24,413 nucleotides of DNA from Hydrogenovibrio sp. UBA650 (lineage in GTDB: Bacteria > Pseudomonadota > Gammaproteobacteria > Thiomicrospirales > Thiomicrospiraceae). Shown here in pieces: positions 8,590-17,077 of the stretch. Below the pieces are notes generated by a model that ran no database searches, was not told the origin of the DNA, and saw only the letters and a program-made list of their open reading frames with translations. Position 1 is the stretch's first letter, and the number at the start of each line of letters is the position of its first letter. The DNA lies in assembly GCA_002299245.1 (NCBI GenBank), contig DBOI01000029.1, positions 1-24,413 of the forward strand, written 5' to 3'. A program made the translations under genes and the position numbers.

Positions 8590-8822
8590 TGTTTAACTTA
8601 TTGATATAAAATTAAAGTTTCTTCATATTAGCAAGCTACGAAATGTAACCATAGTGGTTATAACTTTTTTGCAACCCAGTCAGCGGCTATTTTTTATGAT
8701 CTTCCTTGAACCTTAGAATAACTAGGGTTTTGCGGACGATCAAAAAAACTATCTCGCTGACAGTGCCCCAAAATTCGTCATTCTTATGAAATATCCGGGC
8801 TAGCGGCTCGTAAAATTTATCT

Positions 8823-9875
8823 ATGCATGCAAAACCTCTAGACCCGAATTCAGATAATAAACCGGTCATTAAGGCAGCTACCAAGCGCCATGTGATTTTT
8901 ATTGTTTTATCGATGGCTTTGCTTTTTTTGCTGATTCTAGCCAGTATTGCCACTGGTAATAAACCTATTAGCATGGCTGTAACCTGGAATGCGATCTGGG
9001 ATTTTGATGCCACCAATAGTGACCATCTACTGGTCCAGCACTTACGAATTCCACGTTCCTTTATTGCGGTGGTTGCCGGTTTTGCTTTGGGAGCAGCGGG
9101 AGTGGTGATGCAAGCCATAACTCGCAACCCTCTAGCTGATCCTGGAATCCTGGGAATCAATGCCGGAGCAACTCTGGCGGTGGTGATCGCGATTGCTCTG
9201 TTCGGCGTTGAACAAATTTCTGTTCATATGTTATTTGGCATTTTAGGTGCGTTATCAGCAGGCCTGATTGTAGTGTTTTTAGCCAATACAGCAGGCACAA
9301 CCGATCCGATCAGAGTGGTGCTTTCTGGTGTTGCTCTGTCAGCGGTCTTGCTGGCTTTTGCACAACTCATGATTGTGAACAGTGATGAGCAGGTGTTTGA
9401 TCAGTTTCGCCACTGGATTGTGGGCTCTATACAGGGTCGAGGTTACGATGTATTGGGTCTGCTCACGGTGATTACTGTGGTTGGCTTGTTTGCCGCTATG
9501 CTGATTAGCCGTGCTTTGGATATGGTCAGTTTAGGCAAAGAGATGGGGGCAGCCTTGGGAGCCAATCTGGCCTTAGTCTGGTTATTGGCTACTTTTGTTG
9601 TGATTCTTTTAGCCGGCTCAACCACTGCTGCAGTTGGGCCCATCGCATTTATTGGCTTGACTGCTCCACATATAGCTCGTTTTTTTACCGGTCCTAATCA
9701 TCGTTGGCTATTGCCTTACGCCATGATGATTGCGGCTCTGTTAATGTTGTTTGCCGATATTCTCGGGCGATGGGTTGCGCACCCGGCAGAGATCAGCGTG
9801 GGCATTATGGTAGCCTTGATTGGAGGCCCTTTCTTTGTGGCTTTGGCAAGGCGCAATAAGTTGTTTGAATTATGA
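8823..9875 (+). CDS. fepD: Ferric-siderophore ABC transporter permease (FepD-like)
   Basis: An inner-membrane permease of the FecCD family, 350 residues with about nine to ten hydrophobic helices starting at about residue 23. Family landmarks: LRIPRSFIAVVAGFALGAAGVVMQAITRNPLADPGILGINAGA (about residues 72-115) and the coupling region AAVGPIAFIGLTAPHIARFF that contacts the ATPase. The charged N-terminal ~20 residues are cytoplasmic. The chosen ATG has no strong ribosome binding site, and the 233 bases before it show no other start in frame with the family N-terminus. The stop overlaps the next permease start by four bases (ATGA), indicating a heterodimer made by translational coupling, as in the Fep system. 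Confidence 0.92.
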   Translation: MHAKPLDPNSDNKPVIKAATKRHVIFIVLSMALLFLLILASIATGNKPISMAVTWNAIWDFDATNSDHLLVQHLRIPRSFIAVVAGFALGAAGVVMQAITRNPLADPGILGINAGATLAVVIAIALFGVEQISVHMLFGILGALSAGLIVVFLANTAGTTDPIRVVLSGVALSAVLLAFAQLMIVNSDEQVFDQFRHWIVGSIQGRGYDVLGLLTVITVVGLFAAMLISRALDMVSLGKEMGAALGANLALVWLLATFVVILLAGSTTAAVGPIAFIGLTAPHIARFFTGPNHRWLLPYAMMIAALLMLFADILGRWVAHPAEISVGIMVALIGGPFFVALARRNKLFEL

Positions 9876-10909
9876 GATATTCATTGGATAAACAACGGGT
9901 TTGGCGCAGTTCAGCAGTTTCATTTCGCTGGGTGGCACGTACTTATTTAATGAATCTGTTGTTGTTCTTGCTAGTGTGTTTACTGGCCGTACTGGCGATA
10001 AATAGCGGTCGCAATAGTTTTGATTTTGATCTGATTTGGCAGGCCTTGCTAAACCCCTACGATGAAGGTTTTGTCAGCAAGATTATTTGGGATGTTCGCC
10101 TTCCAAGACTGGTTACCGCGATATTTGCTGGTGCTGCGCTGGGAATTTCGGGGGCAATTTTCCAGTCGATTTCACGCAACCCGCTCGGGTCACCGGATAT
10201 TATCGGTTTTACTACCGGTGCGGCCAGTGGGGCGATTTTTTATCTGATTTTTCTTGGCGAATCAAATTTGGGTGTTGCAGTATCGGCGATTATTGGGGGC
10301 GTTGCCACAGCAGTGATTGTTTATATGTTGTCGATTAAATTCGGCACTATTGGCAGTTATCGACTGGTACTTATTGGAATAGGTGTGGGGGCAACCTTGG
10401 CAGCCTTCAATGGACTTTTACTGGTTAAGGGTGATATCAATAGTGCAGCAGCAGCAAATATCTGGTTGGCGGGTTCTTTAAACGCGCGTCAGTGGGAACA
10501 GATTATTCCACTGATGGCCGGAGTATTATTTTTGTTGCCCTTGATTTTATTAACCAGTCATAGACTCAGCTTAATTGAAATGGGTGATGAATTGGCTCAG
10601 CAACTGGGCGTCAATGTTCAGTTTACCCGGCTCTCTTTGACCTTTTATGCGGTGATTCTGGCTTCATTGGCAACTGCGGCGGCTGGTCCGATTGCTTTTA
10701 TCGCTTTGGCTGCACCGCAATTGGCCAAAAGAGTCACCAGAACTAAAGCTGTACCAGTATTAGGAGCCGCTTTAATGGGTGCGGTTTTGCTTTTGGCTGC
10801 CGACTGGTTAAGTTTAACGCTGCCATTTGATATGGCATTGCCAATTGGTTTAATGACGGCATTTATTGGTGGGCTTTATCTATTATGGGTGGTAACGAAA
10901 CTCAGATGA
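9872..10909 (+). CDS. fepG: Ferric-siderophore ABC transporter permease (FepG-like)
   Basis: The second FecCD-family permease, 345 residues, expected to pair with the preceding permease in the inner membrane. Landmarks are DVRLPRLVTAIFAGAALGISGAIFQSISRNPLGSPDIIGF and, later, ATAAAGPIAFIALAAPQLAKRV, the ATPase-coupling segment. About nine to ten membrane helices are visible, the first at about residues 28-45. It begins within the stop of the upstream gene (ATGA) and the ATPase gene follows after 15 bases, so order and spacing are those of fepDGC operons. Confidence 0.92.
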   Translation: MRYSLDKQRVWRSSAVSFRWVARTYLMNLLLFLLVCLLAVLAINSGRNSFDFDLIWQALLNPYDEGFVSKIIWDVRLPRLVTAIFAGAALGISGAIFQSISRNPLGSPDIIGFTTGAASGAIFYLIFLGESNLGVAVSAIIGGVATAVIVYMLSIKFGTIGSYRLVLIGIGVGATLAAFNGLLLVKGDINSAAAANIWLAGSLNARQWEQIIPLMAGVLFLLPLILLTSHRLSLIEMGDELAQQLGVNVQFTRLSLTFYAVILASLATAAAGPIAFIALAAPQLAKRVTRTKAVPVLGAALMGAVLLLAADWLSLTLPFDMALPIGLMTAFIGGLYLLWVVTKLR

Positions 10910-10924
10910 CAGGGAATAAATTGA

Positions 10925-11719
10925 ATGAGCAAAGATAACTCTGAGAACATTTTAACTGGGCAGAACTTAACCCTGGCCTATGAAAACCGTACTATCTCAG
11001 AAGACCTGTCTATTGATATTCCACAAGGCAAGATTACGGTAATTATCGGCCCTAATGCCTGTGGTAAATCAACTCTATTACGCGGTTTGTCTCGATTATT
11101 AAAACCACAACAGGGGCAGGTAGTGCTCGATGGCAAAGCGATTGAGAGTTATTCTGCAAAGGATTTAGCCAAGTCGCTTGGTTTATTGCCACAGAGTTCA
11201 AATTCACCGGCTGGGATTACGGTATTTGACTTGGTAGCCCGAGGTCGTTATCCGCATCAAGGGTTATTAAAACGTTGGAACCAGGTGGATGAAGATGCAG
11301 TGAACTCTGCACTTAAAGAGACCCATTTGACTGAGTTGGCCGGCCGTTATGTGGATGAGCTTTCCGGGGGACAGAAGCAGCGTGTTTGGTTAGCTCTGGT
11401 TTTAGCTCAGGAAACCGAGCTGTTAATGTTGGATGAACCGACAACCTATCTGGATATTGCTCATCAACTTGAGGTGTTAGAACTATGCCGAAGACTAAAC
11501 CGAAAGGGCAATCGCACTTTGGTTATGGTGTTGCATGATTTAAATCTGGCGGCGCGTTATGCAGATTTTATGATTGCTATGAAAGATGGAAAGGTGATTG
11601 GAGCCGATGATCCAAAAAGTCTTATTCAACCTGAAATGTTAAAAAACGTATTTGGTATTGATGCGATGGTGATTGAAGATCCGGCAGTGAAAACACCTTT
11701 GATCGTTCCAGTTACTTGA
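10925..11719 (+). CDS. fepC: Ferric-siderophore ABC transporter ATP-binding protein (FepC-like)
   Basis: The ATPase that powers the two permeases. It has 264 residues, the normal size. Walker A is GPNACGKST at 42-50, the signature motif LSGGQ is at 146-150, Walker B LLMLDE at 166-171, and the switch histidine lies in MVLHDLNLAARYAD. The ARGRYPHQG segment is typical of iron-chelate importers of the FepC/FhuC type. A start at 10925 is supported by the purine-rich GGGAATAAATTG upstream and by the family N-terminus. It completes the binding protein, permease, permease, ATPase set. Confidence 0.95.
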   Translation: MSKDNSENILTGQNLTLAYENRTISEDLSIDIPQGKITVIIGPNACGKSTLLRGLSRLLKPQQGQVVLDGKAIESYSAKDLAKSLGLLPQSSNSPAGITVFDLVARGRYPHQGLLKRWNQVDEDAVNSALKETHLTELAGRYVDELSGGQKQRVWLALVLAQETELLMLDEPTTYLDIAHQLEVLELCRRLNRKGNRTLVMVLHDLNLAARYADFMIAMKDGKVIGADDPKSLIQPEMLKNVFGIDAMVIEDPAVKTPLIVPVT

Positions 11720-11748
11720 TGATTATGTTGATTTGGTAGGTTTTTATT

Positions 11749-12027
11749 ATGCAATGGTTTCATTTGATCGCTTTGTTGACCGGGTTCTTAGGAAGTCTTT
11801 CTATCTATCTGACTTCACCAAATCAGCTTTGGCTTAACCAGCCTTTTGCAAAAACAACAGGCCTGCTTGTTGGAGCTTTATTTTGGATTGTTTGTTTAGC
11901 TTTATTAATGCAGGGTTTACAGGTTGTGGTTGCGATATTCATCTTTGTTGTTTGGATTATGGTGGTGCTGACGCTCTTGCCATATATCGGCGCTTTGAAA
12001 AAGATTAAAAGCAAAGGTGTTGAATAA
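11749..12027 (+). CDS. DUF3325-type small membrane protein
   Basis: A 92-residue protein with three hydrophobic helices (about 5-22, 36-56, 60-82) and a basic C-terminus. The helix spacing and the LLPYIG ending fit DUF3325, a family that is regularly encoded with a second small membrane protein and a PepSY-type protein after siderophore-uptake genes. No biochemical role is established; a link with iron release or a reductase complex is inference from such neighbourhoods. The next gene starts one base after its stop. Confidence 0.7.
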   Translation: MQWFHLIALLTGFLGSLSIYLTSPNQLWLNQPFAKTTGLLVGALFWIVCLALLMQGLQVVVAIFIFVVWIMVVLTLLPYIGALKKIKSKGVE

Positions 12028-12028
12028 A

Positions 12029-12304
12029 ATGGATAACCAGCAGTTTCGATCGGATTGGTGGCTAAAGAGTTCTGCTGGATTGATTTTGGGGCTGATACTC
12101 GGATTTGGCTTGAGTGGCCTTTTTATGTTGTGGGGGCCGGAGGTTATAACCAGTGTAAAGGTTCAATTTACTATGTGGTTAGTTGCTCCGGTGTGGTTGT
12201 TGGTGCTTGCTTTTGTTTTTATGTTTAGAACTGGATTGCAGGCCTGGTTGTGGCTAGGTGGAGCCAACCTTGTGGTGTTTTTAGTGTTTTTTATTGTTAG
12301 TTGA
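12029..12304 (+). CDS. Small membrane protein of iron-uptake cluster (DUF3649-like)
   Basis: From the ATG at 12029 this is a 91-residue protein; the frame also offers a GTG at 12017, but the ATG is preceded by AAAGGTG and leaves a one-base gap to the upstream stop. Three hydrophobic helices (about 14-34, 46-66, 71-90) fill the chain. The pattern of a WxV/VF-rich second helix and TGLQAWLWLGG loop resembles the small iron-uptake protein that usually sits between DUF3325 and PepSY genes. The family call is by layout and hydropathy, so it is tentative; function unknown. Confidence 0.6.
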   Translation: MDNQQFRSDWWLKSSAGLILGLILGFGLSGLFMLWGPEVITSVKVQFTMWLVAPVWLLVLAFVFMFRTGLQAWLWLGGANLVVFLVFFIVS

Positions 12305-12315
12305 GAGGATAGCGG

Positions 12316-13931
12316 GTGCGCAAGACGACTCTTGAAACCTATAAGACAGTTCATACCTGGACGGGAATTGTTGCTGGCTTAGCTCTGTTTATCGCTTTTT
12401 TTGCCGGTGCTCTGACCATTTTTAAAGATGCTTTAAAGCATTGGGCAACACCTCCTGTTGAACAGCAGACTGAGATTCATTTTCAACAGGTACCTGGTTT
12501 TATCGCCGAAATTCTTAAACAGTATCCGAAGGCGGGTAGAGACATTTATTTTGAAGTTTCAGACCTGCAGAATAGAAAAGGTGAGCTGAGTTTTCAGCTT
12601 GTTGATCCTGCAAGCGACCACGATGTACTTTCCAACAAGCACTATACCGTCTCCGCTGATGACCAAGGTAACGCTTTAATTCAACAGGTTTATCCATCAC
12701 AGATATCTGAGTTTATCGATGTTCTACATCGAGTTGTTGGTCTTCCGTTAGATATCGATGAGTTTCGCTGGATAATGGGGGTGATTGCATTGCTGTATGC
12801 GCTCGCCTTGGTCTCAGGTGTAATCATTTTTTTCCGAATATGTTAAAGAATTTTTTTGCCATGAGAACCGATAAAAAGCCCAGAAGAGCTTGGCTTGATG
12901 CGCATAATGTAGTTGGCATAATCAGCGTGCCATTTCATATTGTCATAGTGATAACTTCGGTTGTGTTTGCCTATCATGATCCGTTTTATGGAGTTCAGAA
13001 CCAGCTTGTTCACGATGGTAAGCTTGGCGCTGCGTTTCAATCTGGCATACCTAAGCCTGACCCGCAGCAGTCAACCAACCCTATAGATATGGTTGATGCA
13101 TCTATTTTGATTGAATCGGCTCAAACTGAGTCAGATAGTTTTAAGCCGTATATGCTGCAATATGCAGCCGTTAACTCTCTAAGAGCTCAGGTTAGAGTTT
13201 GGGGACGAGATGACTCTGCTGTTGCTCCGCGAGCTCCTGGAGGTTTTGTGGTTGCTAACCCCTATACCGGTAATGTCGATTCAATAGAGTATATGCCTGG
13301 AAAACAATCTGCCGAATCAGTTACTTTAAGCAGTTTCTTTGCGCTTCACTTTGCCACTTATGGCGGTATGGCAGTCAAATGGATGTATTTCTTTTTGGGA
13401 TTAGCTGGTGCCTGGCTGTTTTACACCGGTAACTTGTTATGGATTGAAAATCGAAGAAAAGTTCAACGAAAAAAACCAACCTGCTGGCCCGCAACGCAGA
13501 GACGCTCAAATTCTTGGAGCCTTAACCGTAGGTGTTACATTGGGCTCTATAGCGGGGATTGCTCTCTCATTGGTTTCGGCAAAGTGGTTGCATGGCTTCA
13601 CAGATAATCTTACAGCATGGCACCAGAGTATTTACTACTCAGTTTTTTTACTGCGATTGTTTGGGCCTTTATCAGAGGTACAGGTAAGGCGGCCATTGAA
13701 TTACTTTTATTTACCTCTTTTGCTATTCTGTTAATTCCTTTTACCAGCCTTATTGCTTGGCTTGAACCGGAAACGCATTTGTGGTTTTATGCCGATAGTC
13801 TTTCAATTGGCGTTGATCTGACTGCACTGATTCTGAGCATTGGTTTTCTGCTTATGGCTAATTCAACAGCGAGAAGGGTCAGATTCGGTGATCCGTATAG
13901 TGTTTGGTCACGTCGGCACATCGTTTTTTAA
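12316..13931 (+). pseudogene. PepSY-type membrane protein with three frame breaks
   Basis: Read across frames this encodes a protein of about 535 residues of the PepSY-associated membrane family, the usual length. It starts at GTG 12316 with YKTVHTWTGIVAGLALFIAFFAGALTIF, typical for the family. The frame breaks at the T7 run 12827-12833 (...VSGVIIFF, then PNMLKNFFAMRT in the next frame), at the A7 run 13469-13475 (...ENRRKVQRK, then NQPAGPQRRDAQI), and at the T7 run 13643-13649 (...SIYYSVF, then FTAIVWAFIRG). One T more, one A fewer and one T more would restore one continuous frame. Some relatives reduce ferric siderophores at the inner membrane. It may be a recent pseudogene, a sequencing artefact, or a gene read through slippage; sequence alone cannot decide. 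Confidence 0.8.
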
Positions 13932-13961
13932 GCGGTTGTTTAAATGTCTTTAGTGTTGGAC

Positions 13962-14531
13962 TCAATAGCGTTCTAGCTGAATAGATTTAAGGCATCTGTA
14001 GTTTGGAAAACTATCTGTAAGTTTACTTTCATATAAATTGATCGTATCTACGTCTAGCCATAAATTTTTAAGTTGCGTCATTTCTGCAGGAATTTCAATG
14101 TTTGATTGCTCCGCCTGCGGTTTTATTCTGCCTAAGCTGATATGAGGCTTAAAAGATTGTTTTGCTCGTTGTAAACCGATTGGCTTGAGATGATCTTCAA
14201 TTTCTCTGATCAGGTACTGCATCATTATTGTCGAGTCTAAATTAGCTACGATGGTGTGTGGGTTTTTGGAGTTAGGGAACAATTTAATGCCAAGAATTTC
14301 TGTTTCAAAAAAACTCATGCCTTCTGAAAACCAATCATCCATTGAATTGATGACCTGTTGAATTTTTTCTGGAGAGATTTTTCCACCTAAAAAATGCAAT
14401 GTGATGTGGTAATTCTTTTCTGGGAACCAGCGGATATCGTTTGCCCAGCTCATTTTTTTCAATTGGCAGACAGAGTTTGAAATCTTTGCTCTGGTACTCT
14501 TGTCAATAGGTATGGCGATAAAAGCTCTCAT
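13962..14531 (-). CDS. thpR: RNA 2',3'-cyclic phosphodiesterase
   Basis: A 189-residue member of the LigT/2H phosphoesterase family, which opens 2',3'-cyclic phosphates at RNA ends to 2'-phosphates; its physiological substrate in bacteria is uncertain. Both catalytic motifs are present: HITL at 42-45 and HISL at 130-133. The N-terminus MRAFIAIPID and WFPEKNYHITLHFLG are typical. It is convergent with the broken PepSY gene (30 bases apart) and divergent from acs, so it stands alone. Confidence 0.92.
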   Translation of the reverse strand: MRAFIAIPIDKSTRAKISNSVCQLKKMSWANDIRWFPEKNYHITLHFLGGKISPEKIQQVINSMDDWFSEGMSFFETEILGIKLFPNSKNPHTIVANLDSTIMMQYLIREIEDHLKPIGLQRAKQSFKPHISLGRIKPQAEQSNIEIPAEMTQLKNLWLDVDTINLYESKLTDSFPNYRCLKSIQLERY

Positions 14532-14765
14532 AGTGCTCAGTTGTTAGTGATTGAAATAATTATAAAAATTGGTTACTTGTCTGGGGTATCAGTCTTTGGT
14601 GATTACAGTATTAATTTTCACTGATATAAATATTTTTTTTAGCGCTAAATATTTTTCTAAGTTTAAACTGCACTTTATCTGCATTTACCCCCTTTTAATT
14701 TTAAATTACGGTGGTAAACTTTGCCCTTAATTGTTTTTGCAACTAATTTGCAATTAGAAGTTTAG
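14532..14765. other. AT-rich spacer between thpR and the acs control region
   Basis: No gene. It should hold the thpR promoter. Two short palindromes are visible: TTTAGCGCTAAA at 14638-14649 and CTAATT-TGC-AATTAG at 14743-14757; the second lies just before the tandem repeats in front of acs and could be an activator site, but no known consensus is matched well. Confidence 0.4.
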
Positions 14766-14877
14766 AACTGATTCTCAAAGTCCTAAGTAGCTGGTCAGAG
14801 ATCCAAGTTATAATTTTTTAAAATTTAACTGATTCTCCAAGTCCTAAGTAGCTGGTCCGAGTATCCTAGTTATAATT
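14766..14877 (+). repeat. Tandem pair of ~50 bp promoter-like repeats upstream of acs
   Basis: Unit 1 spans 14766-14815 and unit 2 spans 14827-14877, a period of 61 bases; about 46 of 51 aligned positions are identical. Shared blocks are AACTGATTCTC, AAGTCCTAAGTAGCTGGTC and AGTTATAATT. Each unit ends in a perfect TATAAT (14809-14814 and 14871-14876), but the matching -35 position holds no TTGACA-like hexamer; instead the conserved AAGTCCTAAGTAGCTGGTC block lies there and further upstream. The simplest reading is two activator-dependent promoters with the same regulator site. acs is a known target of the CrbS/CrbR two-component system in several gammaproteobacteria, which makes such a regulator a candidate, but I cannot confirm its motif. 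Confidence 0.8.
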
Positions 14878-14883
14878 AATTAG

Positions 14884-15002
14884 GCGGCCTTTACGTGGGC
14901 GAAGGTGAACTCAGCAGAGTTGTCACTCTTCGGTCTAACCCCAAAAGGGTTGCCTAGTGAAATACCTCTCTGCTCAGTCTCCTTCGTGCCCAGTAAAGGC
15001 GC
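14884..15002 (+). ncRNA. Long structured leader (imperfect 118-nt hairpin) before acs
   Basis: The segment folds on paper into one long interrupted stem. Pairs: GCCTTTAC (14887-14894) with GTAAAGGC (14993-15000); TGGGC (14896-14900) with GCCCA (14988-14992); GAAGG (14901-14905) with CCTTC (14981-14985); ACTCAGCAGAG (14909-14919) with CTCTGCTCAGT (14968-14978), one mismatch; TCACT (14923-14927) with AGTGA (14956-14960); AACCC (14937-14941) with GGGTT (14947-14951), loop CAAAA. No T-run follows, so it is not a terminator. It starts seven bases after the second TATAAT, so it would form the 5' end of the acs mRNA or a separate small RNA. It matches no riboswitch, 6S or SRP RNA that I recognise. 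A hairpin-type mobile element is the alternative. Confidence 0.7.
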
Positions 15003-15032
15003 TATATAATCGTAATTATTACAGGAGGCGCC
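14998..15032 (+). promoter_or_regulatory. acs ribosome binding site with possible competing hairpin
   Basis: A perfect AGGAGG (15023-15028) lies four bases before the acs ATG. The bases GCGCC (15028-15032), between it and the ATG, can pair with GGCGC (14998-15002), which are also the last bases of the long leader hairpin. The two pairings exclude each other, so opening of the leader stem could hide the translation start. A further TATAAT sits at 15005-15010. The pairings are seen; the switch is a hypothesis. Confidence 0.45.
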
Positions 15033-16988
15033 ATGTCTAACATTGAATCTATCTTAACCGAAACACGTCTGTTTGAAGCTCCAGACAGCATAAAGCAGAG
15101 TGTGGCGATTAATGAAGATGCGTTAGAGCAGATGCGTGTAAAAGCCAGTGAAGACCACGTTGGATTCTGGTCAGACCTGGCTCGAGAAAAGCTGAGCTGG
15201 ACAAAACCTTTTACTGTTGGACTCGATGAGTCTGACGCCCCTCATTACAAATGGTTCACCGATGGTGAGCTCAATGTTTCCTATAACTGTATTGATCGTC
15301 ACCTGGATACTAAAAGTGACAAAACCGCGATTATCTTTGAAGGTGATCAAGGTGATGTACAGAAGTACACCTACCATGAACTACACGATCAGGTATGTCG
15401 TTTTGCCAATACGCTGACCGCACAGGGTATTGAGAAAGGTGATCGGGTAATTATCTATATGCCAATGATTCCTCAGGCCGTGATTGCGATGCAGGCCTGT
15501 GCTCGAATCGGTGCGGTACACTCTGTGGTGTTTGGTGGTTTCTCTGCTGAAGCGCTACGTGATCGTATTGAAAATGCCGGTGCAAAACTGGTGATTACTT
15601 CTAACACCAGTAAACGCGGTGGTAAAACAATTCCACTTAAATCAGCCGTTGATTCAGCTCTGGAAAAGGGTTGTGATCACGTTAAGAAAGTCATTGTTTA
15701 CAAGCGTACTGAAGATGAAGTGCCAATGGCGGCTGGTCGCGATATAGACTGGTTGGAAGCAGAAGCGGGTATGAGTAACTATCATGAACCGGTGCCGGTT
15801 AACGCTGAACACCCGTTGTTCTTGCTTTATACCTCTGGTTCAACTGGTACGCCTAAAGGTGTTCAACACAGTTCAGGTGGTTATCTGTTAAATGCACATT
15901 TAACTAATGAGTGGATGTTTGACCTGAATGATAATGATGTTTTCTGGTGTACCGCTGATGTGGGCTGGATTACAGGGCACTCTTATGTCGCTTATGGGCC
16001 GCTTTCAGTAGGGGCGACCATGGTGATGTTTGAAGGTGTGCCAACTTATCCTGATGCAGGTCGTTTCTGGCAGGTTTGCCAGGATCACGGTGTTACGGTG
16101 TTCTACACAGCGCCAACTGCAATTCGTGCCTTGATGAAATTTGGTGCTGATCTTCCAAGTCAGTATGATCTATCAAAACTTCGTCTCTTGGGAACCGTTG
16201 GTGAACCTATCAACCCTGAAGCCTGGATGTGGTACCACGAAGTCATTGGTCAAAGCCAGTGTCCGATTATTGATACCTGGTGGCAGACTGAAACCGGTGC
16301 GCACATGATTGCACCATTCCCTGTCACGGCTTTGAAACCGGGTTCTTGTACCCAGCCTCTACCGGGTATTGATGCGGCTATTTTGGATGAAGATGGTAAT
16401 GAACTAGGTCGCGGAGAAGGTGGCCTGTTAGTTATTAAGCAGCCTTGGCCTTCAATGATTCGTAATGTTTGGGGTGATGATGAGCGTTACAAAAAGACTT
16501 ATTTCCCACTTGAATCAAACCCTAACTACTATGTGGTTGGTGACAGTGCTTATCAGGATGAGGATGGTTACTTCTGGATTCTAGGGCGTATTGACGACGT
16601 GCTAAACGTTTCAGGTCACCGTCTGGGAACCATGGAAATTGAATCAGCTCTGGTTTCTCATGAGAAGGTTGCTGAAGCAGCTATCGTTGGACGTCCGCAT
16701 GATGTTAAAGGTGAAGCGGTTGCAGCCTTTGTTGTTTTGAATACGGATATTCCTAAAGGTGATGCGCGTGCATCACTTATTGCCGAACTTCGTGAACATG
16801 TCTCGCAGGAGATCGGACCAATTGCCAAACCGGATGATATCCGTTTTGGTTCTAACTTACCAAAAACCCGTTCCGGGAAAATAATGCGTCGACTACTCAG
16901 GTCAATCGCCAAGGGAGAGAAGATTACCCAAGATACTTCTACCCTTGAAGACCCAAGTATTCTCGAACAGTTTCAGAAAAAGAAATAA
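15033..16988 (+). CDS. acs: Acetyl-coenzyme A synthetase
   Basis: Acs activates acetate with ATP and CoA to acetyl-CoA through acetyl-AMP in the cytosol. The 651 residues are full length for the family. The phosphate-binding loop YTSGSTGTPKG lies at about 264-275, the DTWWQTETG acetate/AMP site in the middle, YFWILGRIDDVLNVSGHRLGT at the hinge between domains, and PKTRSGKIMRR near the end with Lys616, the residue that is acetylated by Pat-type enzymes and deacylated by CobB in relatives. Preceded by an ideal ribosome binding site and the unusual leader. A symporter pair and a DUF294/exonuclease pair follow on the same strand, as in other gammaproteobacterial acetate clusters. Confidence 0.97.
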   Translation: MSNIESILTETRLFEAPDSIKQSVAINEDALEQMRVKASEDHVGFWSDLAREKLSWTKPFTVGLDESDAPHYKWFTDGELNVSYNCIDRHLDTKSDKTAIIFEGDQGDVQKYTYHELHDQVCRFANTLTAQGIEKGDRVIIYMPMIPQAVIAMQACARIGAVHSVVFGGFSAEALRDRIENAGAKLVITSNTSKRGGKTIPLKSAVDSALEKGCDHVKKVIVYKRTEDEVPMAAGRDIDWLEAEAGMSNYHEPVPVNAEHPLFLLYTSGSTGTPKGVQHSSGGYLLNAHLTNEWMFDLNDNDVFWCTADVGWITGHSYVAYGPLSVGATMVMFEGVPTYPDAGRFWQVCQDHGVTVFYTAPTAIRALMKFGADLPSQYDLSKLRLLGTVGEPINPEAWMWYHEVIGQSQCPIIDTWWQTETGAHMIAPFPVTALKPGSCTQPLPGIDAAILDEDGNELGRGEGGLLVIKQPWPSMIRNVWGDDERYKKTYFPLESNPNYYVVGDSAYQDEDGYFWILGRIDDVLNVSGHRLGTMEIESALVSHEKVAEAAIVGRPHDVKGEAVAAFVVLNTDIPKGDARASLIAELREHVSQEIGPIAKPDDIRFGSNLPKTRSGKIMRRLLRSIAKGEKITQDTSTLEDPSILEQFQKKK

Positions 16989-16998
16989 TGGAATAACG

Positions 16999-17077
16999 CT
17001 TTATTGCTGTTAACAGCAATAAGGCAGATATTTCCAATCCAAAGCTTTAGTCAAACGACCAGAACTTTGGATTGGAA
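16999..17077 (+). terminator. Two strong inverted repeats after acs, possible terminator region
   Basis: First a perfect 22-base palindrome at 17001-17022, each half reading TTATTGCTGTT, with a further pair outside. Second a perfect 13-base inverted repeat, TTCCAATCCAAAG at 17032-17044 and its complement CTTTGGATTGGAA at 17065-17077, with a 20-base loop. Neither is followed by a proper T-run, so they may be weak terminators, mRNA 3'-end stabilisers, or a protein site. They separate acs from the symporter genes. Confidence 0.5.

Noticed and set aside
8687..9160. 157-codon minus-strand open frame
   Set aside because: Mostly antisense to the well-supported fepD gene; typical shadow frame.
14884..15002. 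Leader hairpin as 6S RNA, SRP RNA or a known riboswitch
   Set aside because: The shape is a long stem, but the conserved bases of these classes that I know (for example the SRP GGAAGCAGC loop) are absent, and the position is directly in front of acs.
14884..15002. Leader hairpin as an intrinsic terminator
   Set aside because: No T-run follows the stem, and it is followed at once by the acs ribosome binding site.
14905..15009. 34-codon frame from GTG through the acs leader hairpin
   Set aside because: The DNA is explained by extensive stem pairing, the only start is a GTG with no spaced binding site, and the encoded peptide resembles nothing known.
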